DNA from: Paenibacillus tepidiphilus
GTDB taxonomy: Bacteria > Bacillota > Bacilli > Paenibacillales > Paenibacillaceae
Assembly (NCBI RefSeq): GCF_008635795.1
Contig: NZ_VWRQ01000008.1
Span: 1 to 64,000, forward strand
Direction: 5' to 3'
DNA length: 64,000 nt
Part shown: positions 25,207-35,115 of the stretch, one piece after another
Numbering within the stretch: the first letter of the stretch is position 1
Layout of the letters: every line of letters begins with the position of its first letter
Program-made: the position numbers and the translations under genes
Notes under the pieces: model-generated
The model's database searches: none
What the model was told of the DNA's origin: nothing
Seen by the model: the letters and a program-made list of their open reading frames with translations, nothing else

Positions 25207-25955
25207 TTCTCTGGCCGATAGAACAGATTAGCCTTCCCTTCTCCTCCGTAACTATAATAGCGCAGAGGGTCGTTGTAAGACAGAGATGCATTTTTTACCC
25301 GGCCCCACTGGAGATGAGACAAGATAAAGGGGATTCCTTCCTCGTCGTTCTCTATATATCCGTCTCTATTGTATGAAAAATCCTCTCCGGCTATTGGTGC
25401 TTCGGAATTCAAGCGTATCTCGTACAAGTCAGCATGTTCATATCCGAATTCTGTGCGTTCACGATATGAATCTACCGGGAAGTCCTTTAGCGCACTGAGT
25501 AAGTTACTTAATGCATAACCATGAATCAGGTGGGGTTCTTCATCCCTTCTACGACCGTTATCCATTTCTTTACGGTATGTAATTACAAGCTCGCCGCCAG
25601 AAATATAAAATTCGCAGGATAGTATACGCTCTTTATTTTGATCAGGTACATGTACTATAAACGAGGAATGCAAGCTCTGTATCTTCATATCATCTGATTG
25701 CTGCGGATGGCTAACCAACACTCCCCAGAACCGGCCTTCTTTCGTCACTGTCGGAACAAGATGAGGATAACCCAGGGCTTTCGCGATTTCCTCTGATACC
25801 TTGTCGGGGTCAATATTGTCTACATTGATGTATGGAAAAGAGATCCTCACCTGTTTAGCATGCTCTGCTCTATAGACGGAAGCACCCCAGCTCATTATAC
25901 ATATGGTTAGTCCGGCTAGAATCATCCACTTTATCCGCAGCTTCTGTCCGATCAT
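25200..25955 (-). CDS. Membrane-anchored protein of unknown function
   Basis: 251 residues from the ATG at 25955; an upstream GTG at 25991 is possible but has no ribosome site. One N-terminal membrane segment (WMILAGLTICIMSWGASVY) is followed by a soluble region that should lie outside the membrane. No domain is recognised. The region includes YRKEMDNGRRRDEEPHLIHG and repeated Tyr/Asp-rich patches near the C-terminus (SYNDPLRYYSYGG). It is not clearly linked to its neighbours. Confidence 0.65.
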   Translation of the reverse strand: MIGQKLRIKWMILAGLTICIMSWGASVYRAEHAKQVRISFPYINVDNIDPDKVSEEIAKALGYPHLVPTVTKEGRFWGVLVSHPQQSDDMKIQSLHSSFIVHVPDQNKERILSCEFYISGGELVITYRKEMDNGRRRDEEPHLIHGYALSNLLSALKDFPVDSYRERTEFGYEHADLYEIRLNSEAPIAGEDFSYNRDGYIENDEEGIPFILSHLQWGRVKNASLSYNDPLRYYSYGGEGKANLFYRPENY

Positions 25956-26025
25956 ATGGGGGCCCGCCTTTTCTCGAAAGATGAAATTCACGTTCTTATT
26001 CTAATATATATGAAAAAGACGACAA

Positions 26026-26077
26026 TAAAAAACCGGTTCCGCTGTCCATGGGGGTAGACAGCAGAACCGGCTTCTTT
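26026..26077 (-). terminator. Bidirectional terminator after ahpF
   Basis: AACCGGTTCCGCTGTC pairs with GACAGCAGAACCGG around a ten-base loop. The minus strand continues with a T-run (complement of AATAAAAAA), 17 bases past the ahpF stop. Confidence 0.8.
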
Positions 26078-26093
26078 AACATAACAAAGATGA

Positions 26094-27623
26094 TTAATTG
26101 CGGATCAGATAATCGAATGCACCCAGGGCGGCGGTAGCGCCGGAGCCCATGGAGATGATGATCTGCTTGTAAGGGCTGTTGGTGCAGTCGCCTGCGGCGA
26201 AGACACCCGGAATGCTGGTTGCGCCATGGCGGTCGACGACGATCTCGCCGAAGCGGGTACGTTCCAGCGTCTCGGCCAGCCAGTCGGTGTTCGGCACGAG
26301 GCCGATTTGCACGAACACGCCTTCCAGCTCCACATGCTGTTCTGTACCCGTGTCACGTTCAATGTAGGTAATGCCGTTTACCTTGTCGGTGCCGGTAATT
26401 TCCTTGGTTTGAACGTTCTTGTGCACAGTTACGTTAGGCAGGCTGTACAGACGTTTCTGAAGGACGGAATCTGCCTTCAGCTCCGGCATGAATTCCAGCA
26501 CGGTTACGTGGCTGACGATGCCAGCCAGGTCAATGGCTGCTTCAATACCGGAGTTGCCGCCGCCGATAACGGCGACATGCTTGCCGGCGAAGAGCGGTCC
26601 GTCACAGTGCGGGCAGTACGCCACGCCCTTGTTCTTGAACTCCGCTTCGCCGGGAACGCCCACATTGCGCCAGCGGGCGCCAGTGGAGAGAATGACCGTC
26701 TTGCTCTTCAACACGGCGCCGTTCTCCAGCTCGATCTCGATGAGGTCCTTCTTCTCCAGACGCTTGGCGCGCAGAGTCTTCATCACATCGATATCATATT
26801 CCTTCACATGCTCTTCGAGACTTGCAGCCAGCTTCGGACCTTCGGTGTACTTCGTACCGATGAAGTTCTCGATGCCCATCGTCTCCATCACCTGACCGCC
26901 GAAGCGTTCGGCAACGATGCCGGTGCGGATGCCTTTGCGGGCGGCATAGATCGCCGCGCTTGCGCCGGCAGGACCGCCACCGACTACCAGCACATCAAAC
27001 GGAGCCTTGTCGGACAGTTCCGAAGCATCCGGTCCGGTGCCGAGCTTGGCAAGAATTTCTTCCGTGGTCATCCGGCCGCTGCCGAAGAATTCGCCGTTCA
27101 GGTAGACGGATGGCACAGCCATGACGTCCTTGCTCTCCACTTCACTCTTGAAGGCGGCGCCGTCAATCATGGTGTGCGTAATGCCCGGGTTGAGCACGCT
27201 CATCAAATTGAGCGCCTGCACTACATCCGGACAGTTGTGGCAAGACAGGCTGATATAGGTTTCGAAGTGGAATTCGCCCTTGAGACCCTTGATCTGGTCA
27301 ATGGTCTCCTGCTCAGCCTTCGGTGCTCTGCCGCTCACTTGCAGCAGGGCGAGTACCAGCGAGGTGAACTCGTGGCCCAGCGGCACGCCGGCGAAGGTAA
27401 CGCCGGTGTCTTCGCCCGGACGGTTCACACTGAAGCTTGGTGTACGCGGGAGTGTGGTATGTTCTACTTTGATGCTGGCCGACATGCTGGCCAGTTCATT
27501 CACCAGAGACAGCGTTTCTTGCGAAACGCTGTCGTCTCCGGCGCTGACTTTCAGCAGTACCTCGCCCTCCATGAGCTGAAGGTACTGCGCTAATTGTGCT
27601 TTGATATCCGCATCAAGCGCCAT
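26094..27623 (-). CDS. ahpF: Alkyl hydroperoxide reductase subunit F
   Basis: 509 residues, the usual length. The N-terminal double-thioredoxin-fold domain carries CHNCPD (near 129). The C-terminal thioredoxin-reductase-like part has FAD motif [17 protein letters not shown] (near 214), redox center YCPHCDG (near 337), NADH-binding [15 protein letters not shown] and [16 protein letters not shown]. It passes electrons from NADH to AhpC. It lies 14 bp downstream of ahpC on the same strand, with AAGGAG before its ATG, so the two form an operon under the promoter at 28285-28314. Confidence 0.97.
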   Translation of the reverse strand: MALDADIKAQLAQYLQLMEGEVLLKVSAGDDSVSQETLSLVNELASMSASIKVEHTTLPRTPSFSVNRPGEDTGVTFAGVPLGHEFTSLVLALLQVSGRAPKAEQETIDQIKGLKGEFHFETYISLSCHNCPDVVQALNLMSVLNPGITHTMIDGAAFKSEVESKDVMAVPSVYLNGEFFGSGRMTTEEILAKLGTGPDASELSDKAPFDVLVVGGGPAGASAAIYAARKGIRTGIVAERFGGQVMETMGIENFIGTKYTEGPKLAASLEEHVKEYDIDVMKTLRAKRLEKKDLIEIELENGAVLKSKTVILSTGARWRNVGVPGEAEFKNKGVAYCPHCDGPLFAGKHVAVIGGGNSGIEAAIDLAGIVSHVTVLEFMPELKADSVLQKRLYSLPNVTVHKNVQTKEITGTDKVNGITYIERDTGTEQHVELEGVFVQIGLVPNTDWLAETLERTRFGEIVVDRHGATSIPGVFAAGDCTNSPYKQIIISMGSGATAALGAFDYLIRN

Positions 27624-27637
27624 CTTTCATCCGCTCC

Positions 27638-28201
27638 TTAGATTTTGCCTACGAGATCAAGACTTGGCTTCAGGGTTGTGCTGCCTTCCTGCCATTTGGC
27701 CGGGCACACTTCGCCTGGGTTGTTGCGCACATATTGTGCAGCCTTGATCTTGTTGACCAGAATGCTGGCATCGCGGCCGATACCGTCGGCGTTGATTTCT
27801 ACAGCCTGAATTACGCCGTCTGGATCGATGATGAACGTACCGCGGTCGGCCATGCCGGCTTCTTCAATCAGAACATCGAAGTTGCGGGAGATCGTATGGG
27901 ATGGGTCACCGATCATGATGTATGTGATTTTGCCGATGGCTTCGGAGCTGTCATGCCATGCTTTATGAGTAAAGTGGGTGTCTGTGGAAACGGAGTATAC
28001 TTCTACACCCAGGCTCTTCAAGGTTTCGTATTCGTTCTGCAGGTCTTCCAGCTCAGTAGGACATACGAACGTGAAATCTGCAGGGTAGAAGCAAACTACG
28101 CTCCATTTGCCTTTGAAGTCAGCTTCGGACACATCGATAAACTTTCCATTGTGGTAGGCGGATGCTTTAAACGGCAGGACTTCTTTTCCAATCAGTGACA
28201 T
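27638..28201 (-). CDS. ahpC: Alkyl hydroperoxide reductase subunit C (2-Cys peroxiredoxin)
   Basis: 187 residues from the second of two close ATGs (28201), which gives the exact length and N-terminus ([11 protein letters not shown]) of other AhpC proteins; AGGAGG is nine bases upstream. The peroxidatic Cys47 lies in FTFVCPTE and the resolving Cys166 in GEVCPAKW. It reduces hydrogen peroxide, organic peroxides and peroxynitrite and is recycled by AhpF. The upstream promoter overlaps a perfect 7-1-7 box for a Fur-family regulator. Confidence 0.97.
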   Translation of the reverse strand: MSLIGKEVLPFKASAYHNGKFIDVSEADFKGKWSVVCFYPADFTFVCPTELEDLQNEYETLKSLGVEVYSVSTDTHFTHKAWHDSSEAIGKITYIMIGDPSHTISRNFDVLIEEAGMADRGTFIIDPDGVIQAVEINADGIGRDASILVNKIKAAQYVRNNPGEVCPAKWQEGSTTLKPSLDLVGKI

Positions 28202-28276
28202 ATTCATTTTCCTCCTAAGGTTGTTTTCTGCACAAGAGCTGACTTCTGAAGCCACTATTGTGTAGCAGTTCTTTAT

Positions 28277-28314
28277 TGATAATTATTATCATCTAGATAT
28301 TATTATTTGTCAAG
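28277..28314 (-). promoter_or_regulatory. ahpCF promoter with overlapping Fur/PerR box
   Basis: On the minus strand TTGACA (28314-28309) is followed, after 18 bases, by GATAAT (28290-28285). The -10 lies inside TGATAATTATTATCA (28277-28291), a perfect 15-bp palindrome equal to the Fur consensus of Bacillus and close to the PerR box. A bound regulator would block RNA polymerase. In relatives ahpCF is PerR-controlled, so PerR is the likeliest ligand although the sequence matches Fur better. Confidence 0.85.
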
Positions 28315-28321
28315 CGCAGGT

Positions 28322-28590
28322 TATGAAATTCACAAGTCGTTCAAGAGGCGGGCGTTACAACACTAATATGGACGGGGAAAAGACTTCCCATACACAGGTG
28401 CCCGGCGCATAGAAATCCGTTCGCTCAACCAGATTCATAACCTAGCGGCCTGGGGGATATTAACAAGTATTCATAGCTACACCAATAAATTACCCCGTTG
28501 CCGCCTTAATGATTGTGTAGAAAGTTTGAACAATGGGTAAAAAGTGTACAAGTGTAATTATGTCCTGGATTCGCCGGCCCATGCGCCATC
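28322..28590. other. Intergenic stretch without recognisable features
   Basis: Between the ahpC promoter and the terminator of the small membrane protein gene I see no convincing reading frame, RNA fold or repeat. Confidence 0.5.
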
Positions 28591-28593
28591 ACA

Positions 28594-28643
28594 AATAGCG
28601 GCACCCAAGGCTTGAGAAGCTTCAGGCCCGGGTGCCGCTATTC
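28594..28643 (-). terminator. Terminator of the small membrane protein gene
   Basis: AATAGCGGCACCC and GGGTGCCGCTATT form a 13-bp perfect stem with the inner AAGCTTC region adding pairs. It lies 12 bases past the stop codon at 28655 on the minus strand. Confidence 0.75.
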
Positions 28644-28654
28644 ATTTATCTTAT

Positions 28655-28849
28655 TCAGATAACCCAGCGAAAGACGATAAAGATCACTGCGAATATTGCA
28701 ACCACAATCAATAAATCGGAGATTTGGCGCCACAAGCCGGGAGCCCCTTCCCGCTGAAGCTTCTGCATGTCGGTATCATGCTTGGCCATATGGCCACCGG
28801 GGTCGGTCGAATTGGCAGCTGGAGGGAACGGGTTGAACGGATCAGACAT
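28655..28849 (-). CDS. Small single-span membrane protein
   Basis: 64 residues from the ATG at 28849 (AAAGGAG nine bases upstream). The N-terminal half is polar and Pro-rich (SDPFNPFPPAANSTDPGGH); the C-terminus is one membrane segment (LLIVVAIFAVIFIVFRW). No family is recognised. Its own terminator suggests an independent unit. Confidence 0.65.
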   Translation of the reverse strand: MSDPFNPFPPAANSTDPGGHMAKHDTDMQKLQREGAPGLWRQISDLLIVVAIFAVIFIVFRWVI

Positions 28850-28929
28850 GATGATCAACTCCTTTCCACCAGTATATAACATATTATTACAGGTGAGGGA
28901 GTATTTCCGATAAAATTGTTAAGGTTTGC

Positions 28930-30267
28930 TTAAGCCTTCGTATATTTCACAACCAAGGATTCCAGCTCATCCCAGTGCTCACAGTTCTCCCAGTGGAACG
29001 ACTTCGGCAGCTCGTACATCTCCTCCCAGGACAGCTGCTTGAGGCGAGGCTTCAGAATCTGCTCGACGGTGATAACCTGCATCAGCGTACGCATGCGGAA
29101 TTGCAGCGGATACCGTTCTTCCTTGGAGATGGGCTGGAAATAGGTTTCTGCCATGTAGTCAACCAGTGCTTCGCCCTTTTCCTGCTCCTTGTGCTGGTTC
29201 CACACCTGCTTGATATCCCCGGTCAGCTTGCGCCACGGCGTATCCTCACGCGGATAGACAATCCCCATCACCGCGGCGTCCTTATAGGTCCACAGCGCCC
29301 AGGAGACATCGTTCTGCTCACACAGGTCGAGCATGTCTTCGATAATCTCCATCTGGAAGACGATATCCTCCTGCTCAAATACGAGACCCAATTCGCCGCA
29401 CCATACCGGACGCTTGTATTTGTCGCGGATGGCCAGCAGCTCCTGAAAGGCTTCGGCGAAGATCTCCTTGCGGCGTGCCCGCGGCATTTCATGCGTCAGC
29501 ACAGCCGGATCGGCGACGAAGGGGTAGAAGTGGAATTCGTAGGCCACCTGCGGATCGTCGATCGGATCAATCATCGAGAAATCGGTCGTGAAGGCATTGC
29601 CCTCGATGAAGATGATATGGTCCTTGTCGTGCTTGCGGATTTCGGCAATGATCTTGCTGTAGAATTCATTGAACACCTTGGCATCCTTGACCATGGAAGG
29701 CTCATTCACGATGTCGTAAGCGGCAATCCAAGGCTGGTCCTTGTAATACTCGGCAATGTAGCCCCACAGCCCGATGACCGTATCGCGCAGCGCGCCATAC
29801 TCCCAGAAGAGCGGCAGGCCGGAGTAGGTGTCACAGTGCCAGTCCGGGTTCTGGCCGCCGGGAACGGAATGCAGATCAAGAATGGCGTAAATCTCATACT
29901 TCGCACACAGATTGACGATATGGTCCAGGTATTTGAAGCCTTCTTCTTTGTATTGATGCGGATTCTGGTCGTCGATGAAATATTTATAGTTGAACGGCAG
30001 GCGCAGGTGGTTGACGCCGATCTTCCGCAGGAACTCGAAATCCTTCTCATCCACGAACTCCAGCAGGAACCGGTCGAAGAACTGTCTGCTGCGCGCTTCC
30101 CCGTACACCTCGGCAAAAGCCTGCTTAATCTGGGTATCCGTACCCGGGAGCCCGATCATGAAATGCTCCAGGTTCATCCAGGTGCCGAGCCCGAAGCCCC
30201 GGAACACAATCTTGTCCCCGTTAACGACGAAATCCTCGCCCTTTACCTGTACAAAGTTAGTTGTCAT
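28930..30267 (-). CDS. Glycoside hydrolase family 5, cytoplasmic
   Basis: 445 residues without a signal peptide. The GH5 barrel motifs are clear: FRGFGLGTWMNLEHF at the start, HLRLPFNYKYF, DLHSVPGGQN, the acid/base Glu in YDIVNEPS (near 188) and the nucleophile Glu in PVWCGELGL (near 290). Because the protein is intracellular and sits last in an ABC importer operon, it should hydrolyse oligosaccharides brought in by the transporter. Beta-glucan, cello- or manno-oligosaccharides are possible; the subfamily cannot be fixed by eye. GAGGTG lies before the ATG, 24 bp after the upstream permease gene. Confidence 0.88.
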   Translation of the reverse strand: MTTNFVQVKGEDFVVNGDKIVFRGFGLGTWMNLEHFMIGLPGTDTQIKQAFAEVYGEARSRQFFDRFLLEFVDEKDFEFLRKIGVNHLRLPFNYKYFIDDQNPHQYKEEGFKYLDHIVNLCAKYEIYAILDLHSVPGGQNPDWHCDTYSGLPLFWEYGALRDTVIGLWGYIAEYYKDQPWIAAYDIVNEPSMVKDAKVFNEFYSKIIAEIRKHDKDHIIFIEGNAFTTDFSMIDPIDDPQVAYEFHFYPFVADPAVLTHEMPRARRKEIFAEAFQELLAIRDKYKRPVWCGELGLVFEQEDIVFQMEIIEDMLDLCEQNDVSWALWTYKDAAVMGIVYPREDTPWRKLTGDIKQVWNQHKEQEKGEALVDYMAETYFQPISKEERYPLQFRMRTLMQVITVEQILKPRLKQLSWEEMYELPKSFHWENCEHWDELESLVVKYTKA

Positions 30268-30291
30268 CTCTAAGCACCTCTTGTTATCAAA

Positions 30292-31137
30292 TTAGTTCTT
30301 CATGCCAGTTGTGGCCACGCTTTGAATAAAGAAACGTTCGCCGATCAGGAAGACAATCACCATCGGAATGGTGGCCAGCACCGTACCGGCCATCAGCAGG
30401 CCGTAATCCATCGTGTGCTCGGTCTGGAACGCCTTGAGCCCCAGCTGCAGCGTCTTCAGTCCGTCGTCATTCAGATAAATGAGCGGCGCCAGATAGTCGT
30501 TCCACATATAAGTGAAGGTGAAGATCGCCAGTGTGGAAATGCCCGCCGAAGCCAGCGGAATCATAATTCGCCAGAAAATCTGCCACTCATTAAAGCCGTC
30601 GACGCGCGCCGCCTCGTTCAGCTCATCGGGCAGGCTCATGAAGAACTGGCGCATCAGGAAGATGCCGAAGCCGCTGAACAGCTGAATCAGAATATAGCCG
30701 GTGTGTGTGTTATATAGACCGAGATTGCTGACCACCGAGAACTGCGGCACCATGATGGAATGCCAGGGCATCATCAGATTGGCCATGAACAGAATGAAGA
30801 CGACATTCTTGAACGGAATCTTCAATTTGGCAAAAGCGTAGGCCGACATACAGCAGATCACAACCTGCAGCACGGTAATGATGACGGACAGCTTCAGCGT
30901 ATTGAAGAAATATTGGGCGAACGGAATCGCCGTCCACACCTGCTTGTAATTCTCCAGATACAGACTGGTCGGAAACCAGTTGCTCGGATTCTTGAACAGA
31001 TCGACATCCGTCCGCAGCGAGGTGGAGATCATCCACAGAAACGGAAACAGCGTGGCGACTGAGAAAGCGATTAAAGCGATAAGCAGAATGTAGTAGAGGA
31101 GCTTATTGCTTTTGGATAAAGTGAATGATTCCGGCAT
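30292..31137 (-). CDS. Sugar ABC transporter permease (MalG type)
   Basis: 281 residues with six predicted membrane segments, the first at about 15-35. The cytoplasmic EAA loop reads LPDELNEAARVDGFNEWQIF (near 185), where it would contact the ATPase. It is the second permease of the cluster and 18 bp downstream of the MalF-type gene. No ATPase gene is in the operon, so a shared ATPase of the MsmX type encoded elsewhere is expected. Confidence 0.93.
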   Translation of the reverse strand: MPESFTLSKSNKLLYYILLIALIAFSVATLFPFLWMISTSLRTDVDLFKNPSNWFPTSLYLENYKQVWTAIPFAQYFFNTLKLSVIITVLQVVICCMSAYAFAKLKIPFKNVVFILFMANLMMPWHSIMVPQFSVVSNLGLYNTHTGYILIQLFSGFGIFLMRQFFMSLPDELNEAARVDGFNEWQIFWRIMIPLASAGISTLAIFTFTYMWNDYLAPLIYLNDDGLKTLQLGLKAFQTEHTMDYGLLMAGTVLATIPMVIVFLIGERFFIQSVATTGMKN

Positions 31138-31155
31138 AAGTGGCTCTCCTCCTTG

Positions 31156-32046
31156 TTAGTAAGTGACCCATTTCTTCTCCAGCCTGAACTGGATCAGGGA
31201 GATCACCATGATGATGATGAACAGCACGGTCGACATGGCTGCGGCATAGCCCATTTGATAGTTAATGAACGCCTCCTGATAAATGCGGAATACCAGCACG
31301 TTGGTAGAGCGCCCCGGACCGCCGTCCGTCATGACGGAGACGAGATCGAACACCTGGAACGAGTTGATGATCGTCAGGATCAGCACCATGAACAGGGTCG
31401 GAGAGAGGCTCGGCAGCGTGATATAGATGAATTGCTGGAATTTGTTCGCGCCGTCAAGCTTGGCCGATTCGTACAGATGCTCCGGAATCCCCTGAATGCC
31501 CGCCAGCAGAATGATCATGTAGTAGCCGAAGCTCTTCCACACCGCCACGATGACAATCGCCAGCAGCGCCCATTTCGAGGACATCAGCCACTCCGGCGGA
31601 TTCGCGATGCCGACAGCCTTCAGGATCTGGTTGACCGGGCCGGAGAGGGGATTGAACAGCAGCCCCCAGACGATGGCAATGGAGACCATGGAAGTGATAT
31701 ATGGAAAGTAGAAGGACATCCGGAAAAATTTGCGCAGATGCCGTACGCCGTTCAGGGCCACGGCCGCCAGCAGCGCCAGCAGCATCGTTAGCGGCACGAA
31801 CAATACGGTGTAGATCAGGTTATTCTTGAGCGACACCAGGAAGTAATCGTCCTTAAACAGGCTGATATAGTTATCCAGGCCGATAAAATTCGCCTTGACG
31901 TTAAAGCCGCCGTAATCGGTAAAGCTCATGTAAATCCCGTATACCAGCGGGATGAAGATGAAGACGGCGAACAAAGCGAAGGCGGGAAGAATGAATAAGG
32001 TTCCCGGGATGTAGGACCTCAAGTTCAGCAGTCGTTTGCTGCTCAT
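31156..32046 (-). CDS. Sugar ABC transporter permease (MalF type)
   Basis: 296 residues with six membrane segments; the first (LFILPAFALFAVFIFIPLVYGI) follows a short basic N-terminus. The EAA loop is IPEHLYESAKLDGANKFQQF (near 195). GAGGAGG precedes the ATG. It pairs with the MalG-type permease downstream and the binding protein upstream to form an oligosaccharide importer. Confidence 0.93.
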   Translation of the reverse strand: MSSKRLLNLRSYIPGTLFILPAFALFAVFIFIPLVYGIYMSFTDYGGFNVKANFIGLDNYISLFKDDYFLVSLKNNLIYTVLFVPLTMLLALLAAVALNGVRHLRKFFRMSFYFPYITSMVSIAIVWGLLFNPLSGPVNQILKAVGIANPPEWLMSSKWALLAIVIVAVWKSFGYYMIILLAGIQGIPEHLYESAKLDGANKFQQFIYITLPSLSPTLFMVLILTIINSFQVFDLVSVMTDGGPGRSTNVLVFRIYQEAFINYQMGYAAAMSTVLFIIIMVISLIQFRLEKKWVTY

Positions 32047-32135
32047 GGTGTAACCTCCTCTGGAAGGGTCTTGGGCGCAGAAATAAGCTCGGCTTCCGTC
32101 AACGTTCGCAGCGGAAGCCGATTACTTGGTTTATA

Positions 32136-33410
32136 TTAGCGCTGCTTTAAGAAATTCTGGATCGCCGTCCCGGAGTCTTGCTCCTGGAACAGGAACAGGT
32201 CGCGCTGTTCATTCCATACGGTGTTGATCTTCTCGATGTCGGCAACCGGCTGGTTCTCGACTACAGTTCCGGCTTCGAAGAAGTAGCCGCTGCCCTGAAT
32301 GCCTGTGGCGTTCAGATAGGCTTCCTTGGTCTTGTCGCTGGCGAAGGCCGGCAGGACACTGGCTTCGGCGATGATGGAGCTGCCTTCCTCACCGGCGACG
32401 AATTGTACGAATTCCAGTGCCGCATCGGTATTCTTGCTCTGCGGGTTCACGCCGATAAAGGTGCTGACGCCCCCCACGGTTGTCGGATCATTGATGCCTT
32501 CCGGAAGGGGCATCGGGGCCATATCGAAGTCGATATCGGTCTTGCCTGCGGCGATATCGGCCTTCAGCATGTTGATCGTCCATTCGCCGTTAATCATCAT
32601 TGCGACATTGCCGCTCTCAAACTGCTTGATCCAGTCCACGCTCTCCGCCTTCATCTGCTTGTAGCTCATATGAGAGCCGTCCTTGTAATAGAGGCGGTCG
32701 AGATAATCGAGCCAGTTGGCCACCGGATCGAGGCTGTCGTCCAGAATGGTCGCTCCCTCTTGCAAGGCACCCAGCGGGGCAGTGATCCAGTCTGCGTAGT
32801 AGCCGCCCCACTGTTTGGATGCCCCGTCACCCTTGGTCAGCTGCTTCGCCAGTTCAGCGTATTGATCCCAGGTCAATTGGCCTGGCACCTCGATGCCTTC
32901 CTGACTAAAAAGCGCCTTGTTGTAGAATAATGCGTACTGCGAAGTCCGGTAAGGAAGCGCGTAGTATTTGCCTTCCGTCAGCACCTCGGTAATATCCTGA
33001 AAGCTTGGGCCGTAGGAGCCGACATCCAGATTGTCTTCCTTGATCCGCTCCGTAATGTCGAGCAGCTGGCCCTTGGAAGAGTAGAGTCCAAGGCTGCTGG
33101 TGCCGTTGATGCTGTAGATATCCATTTTGGAGCCGCCGGAGAGATTGTTCATAATCTTGGTGTTGTATTCGTCGGCGTTGTTGCTGATGGTGTTCATATG
33201 GACTTCGGCTGTAGTGCTCTGCGCATTGAATGCGTCTACAACCTTTTGCATGTAATCCTGTTCATCGGTCCAGGTGTAATATTCGAGGACGACTTTGTCC
33301 TTACCGCCGGTGTCATTGCTAGCGCTGTCATTATTGCCGGAGCTGCAGCCTGCCACAGCCAGTGCGATGGCGGACAAGAGAGCAATACTGCTGCTTTTCT
33401 TGATATTCAT
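32136..33410 (-). CDS. Sugar-binding lipoprotein of the GH5-linked ABC importer
   Basis: 424 residues. Signal peptide with lipobox LAVAGC, then the family 1 solute-binding fold (VVLEYYTWTDEQDYMQKVVD, ALPYRTSQYALFYNKALFSQ, MMINGEWTINMLKADIAAGK). First gene of the operon binding protein-permease-permease-GH5; AGGAGGGG precedes the ATG. The divergent sensor kinase gene begins 164 bp away, so the intergenic spacer likely holds the controlled promoter. Confidence 0.93.
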   Translation of the reverse strand: MNIKKSSSIALLSAIALAVAGCSSGNNDSASNDTGGKDKVVLEYYTWTDEQDYMQKVVDAFNAQSTTAEVHMNTISNNADEYNTKIMNNLSGGSKMDIYSINGTSSLGLYSSKGQLLDITERIKEDNLDVGSYGPSFQDITEVLTEGKYYALPYRTSQYALFYNKALFSQEGIEVPGQLTWDQYAELAKQLTKGDGASKQWGGYYADWITAPLGALQEGATILDDSLDPVANWLDYLDRLYYKDGSHMSYKQMKAESVDWIKQFESGNVAMMINGEWTINMLKADIAAGKTDIDFDMAPMPLPEGINDPTTVGGVSTFIGVNPQSKNTDAALEFVQFVAGEEGSSIIAEASVLPAFASDKTKEAYLNATGIQGSGYFFEAGTVVENQPVADIEKINTVWNEQRDLFLFQEQDSGTAIQNFLKQR

Positions 33411-33574
33411 TCGTGAACCCCTCCTGTTTCTGTGGTGTAGCTTAAGTGTATTCCGGTTCGGGGACGGCGGTAAGGTTGATCTTTTATCCTCCGGGTGTAT
33501 AAAACTTCAACCTTCACAGGAGACAGATTCCATTATAATTAAGGGGAAAGGACCAAAGGGAAAGGATTGCTCCT

Positions 33575-35101
33575 ATGTTTATCTTCCTGGTATTTATCCT
33601 GTTCATTGCCATCTCGGTCTTCTTTCTGGTACAGCGCAAGTATACGAAAGCTACCTTGTTTATGCTGCTGATGGGCTTCTCGTATCTGATCGTTATCTCC
33701 TGCATCATTATTTACATGTCGAAGGATGCCTATTATTATTACAGCCTCAAAGACTTCTTCGGGCTGAAGCAGAGCATGCTGAACAAGCTGATGTTCCTGC
33801 CGGTGACGCGGTTTACCCTGATCCGCTTATTGAACGTGTTCTCGATGATGTTCATCTATACGGGCCTCTGCTCGGCCATCTATTTTGCCTTCAATGTGCA
33901 GTTCAGACGGGGCGTGCTGCTGCTTACCGTGCTTGCGGTTCCGTGTCTCCTGCAGATCATCGCCTATGACCCTGCCGTATATACCAGGCTATATTACTGG
34001 CTCTATCCTGGTGTAGTCAGCTCGCAAGCCTTCGTCGCTGCTTATGAGCAGCTGCATGCGGTGACGTTCCTTGTGAACTCTCTGTACAATGCCGCAGGCT
34101 GTGTCCTGCTGGTGTATGCGCTCGTAAATGCACCGAAGGTCCGGCAGATTCAAAGCAATATCATTATGATTCTGATTTCCTATATCTCAGTACAGGTAAC
34201 CTATTATTATGTGAATTACTGGGCTCCCGATGTAATGATCAAGGTGTCCAAGGCGATCGGCTTTATCCGTTACAAACCGATTAATCTCGTGGGTAACCCT
34301 TCGATCTATGCTCTTCTGCCGTATATTACAGGCTTCTGTCTGCTGGTCAGTCTGTACAGCATCTACCGCTACACGCGGATTCAGAACAGCATCAAGAACC
34401 AGGAATCGGTAATCTCGAAAAATATCGACTCCGCCCTCTTCACCTCCCGCGTCTTTAGCCATTACATTAAGAACGAGCTGCTGGCCCTGATGGCGCAGAG
34501 CGAGATTATCGAGAGCATGGCGGAGAAATCACCGGAGCTGGTGGAGGAGATCCGCGTGATTGAGCAGCGGTGCCGCAATATCTACGAGCGTCTTGATGCG
34601 ATTCATCAGCGGACACTGAAATCGAAGGTCGAGCTTGAGCCGGTGGTGCTCAATGAGCTGACGGATAAGCTGCTGCAGGAGATGCAGACCGAGCTGAAGC
34701 ATTCACAGCTCGACTATACGCCGCCGGGCCGGCAGATTGTTATTATGGCCGATCCGTACTATTTTGCGCAGGCCTTGGAGAATATTATCGCCAATGCGGT
34801 GGATGCGCTGGAGTTCGTGCCGGAGAAATCGCGGAGGCTCTCGATTGAAGTGATCGTGAGGAATAAATGGGTGGAGCTTGTCATCGCCGACAACGGGGCG
34901 GGCATTGCGGAGGAGCATTTGAAGAATATCTTTCAGCCGTTCTATTCCTCCAAGCCGACCGCAAGCAATTGGGGCATGGGATTATCCATCTGCCATACGA
35001 TTATTGCGGCCCACGGCGGCAAGATCAATGCCGAGAGCAAGGTGGGTGAAGGCAGCGCCTTCCATATCATCATGCCTTTGCTCTCCGCCCATGCCCACTA
35101 A
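33575..35101 (+). CDS. Membrane sensor histidine kinase
   Basis: 508 residues. The N-terminal half has about six to seven membrane segments (residues 1-275) with no large external domain. The kinase part has a weak phosphoacceptor motif, FSHYIKNELLAL (H near 297), and a strong ATPase domain: ENIIANAVDALEF, IADNGAGIAEEHLKNIFQPF and NWGMGLSICHTIIAAHGG. It resembles kinases that transmit signals from membrane-embedded sensors. It is 14 bp upstream of the response regulator gene and divergent from the sugar importer, whose expression it most likely controls. Confidence 0.88.
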   Translation: MFIFLVFILFIAISVFFLVQRKYTKATLFMLLMGFSYLIVISCIIIYMSKDAYYYYSLKDFFGLKQSMLNKLMFLPVTRFTLIRLLNVFSMMFIYTGLCSAIYFAFNVQFRRGVLLLTVLAVPCLLQIIAYDPAVYTRLYYWLYPGVVSSQAFVAAYEQLHAVTFLVNSLYNAAGCVLLVYALVNAPKVRQIQSNIIMILISYISVQVTYYYVNYWAPDVMIKVSKAIGFIRYKPINLVGNPSIYALLPYITGFCLLVSLYSIYRYTRIQNSIKNQESVISKNIDSALFTSRVFSHYIKNELLALMAQSEIIESMAEKSPELVEEIRVIEQRCRNIYERLDAIHQRTLKSKVELEPVVLNELTDKLLQEMQTELKHSQLDYTPPGRQIVIMADPYYFAQALENIIANAVDALEFVPEKSRRLSIEVIVRNKWVELVIADNGAGIAEEHLKNIFQPFYSSKPTASNWGMGLSICHTIIAAHGGKINAESKVGEGSAFHIIMPLLSAHAH

Positions 35102-35115
35102 AGGAGTGAAACAGC

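Noticed and set aside
26226..27593. 455-codon plus-strand frame opposite ahpF
   Set aside because: ahpF on the other strand has all conserved motifs; the plus-strand frame resembles no protein and is a shadow.
28975..30273. 432-codon plus-strand frame opposite the GH5 gene
   Set aside because: Shadow of a gene with intact catalytic motifs; no ribosome site.
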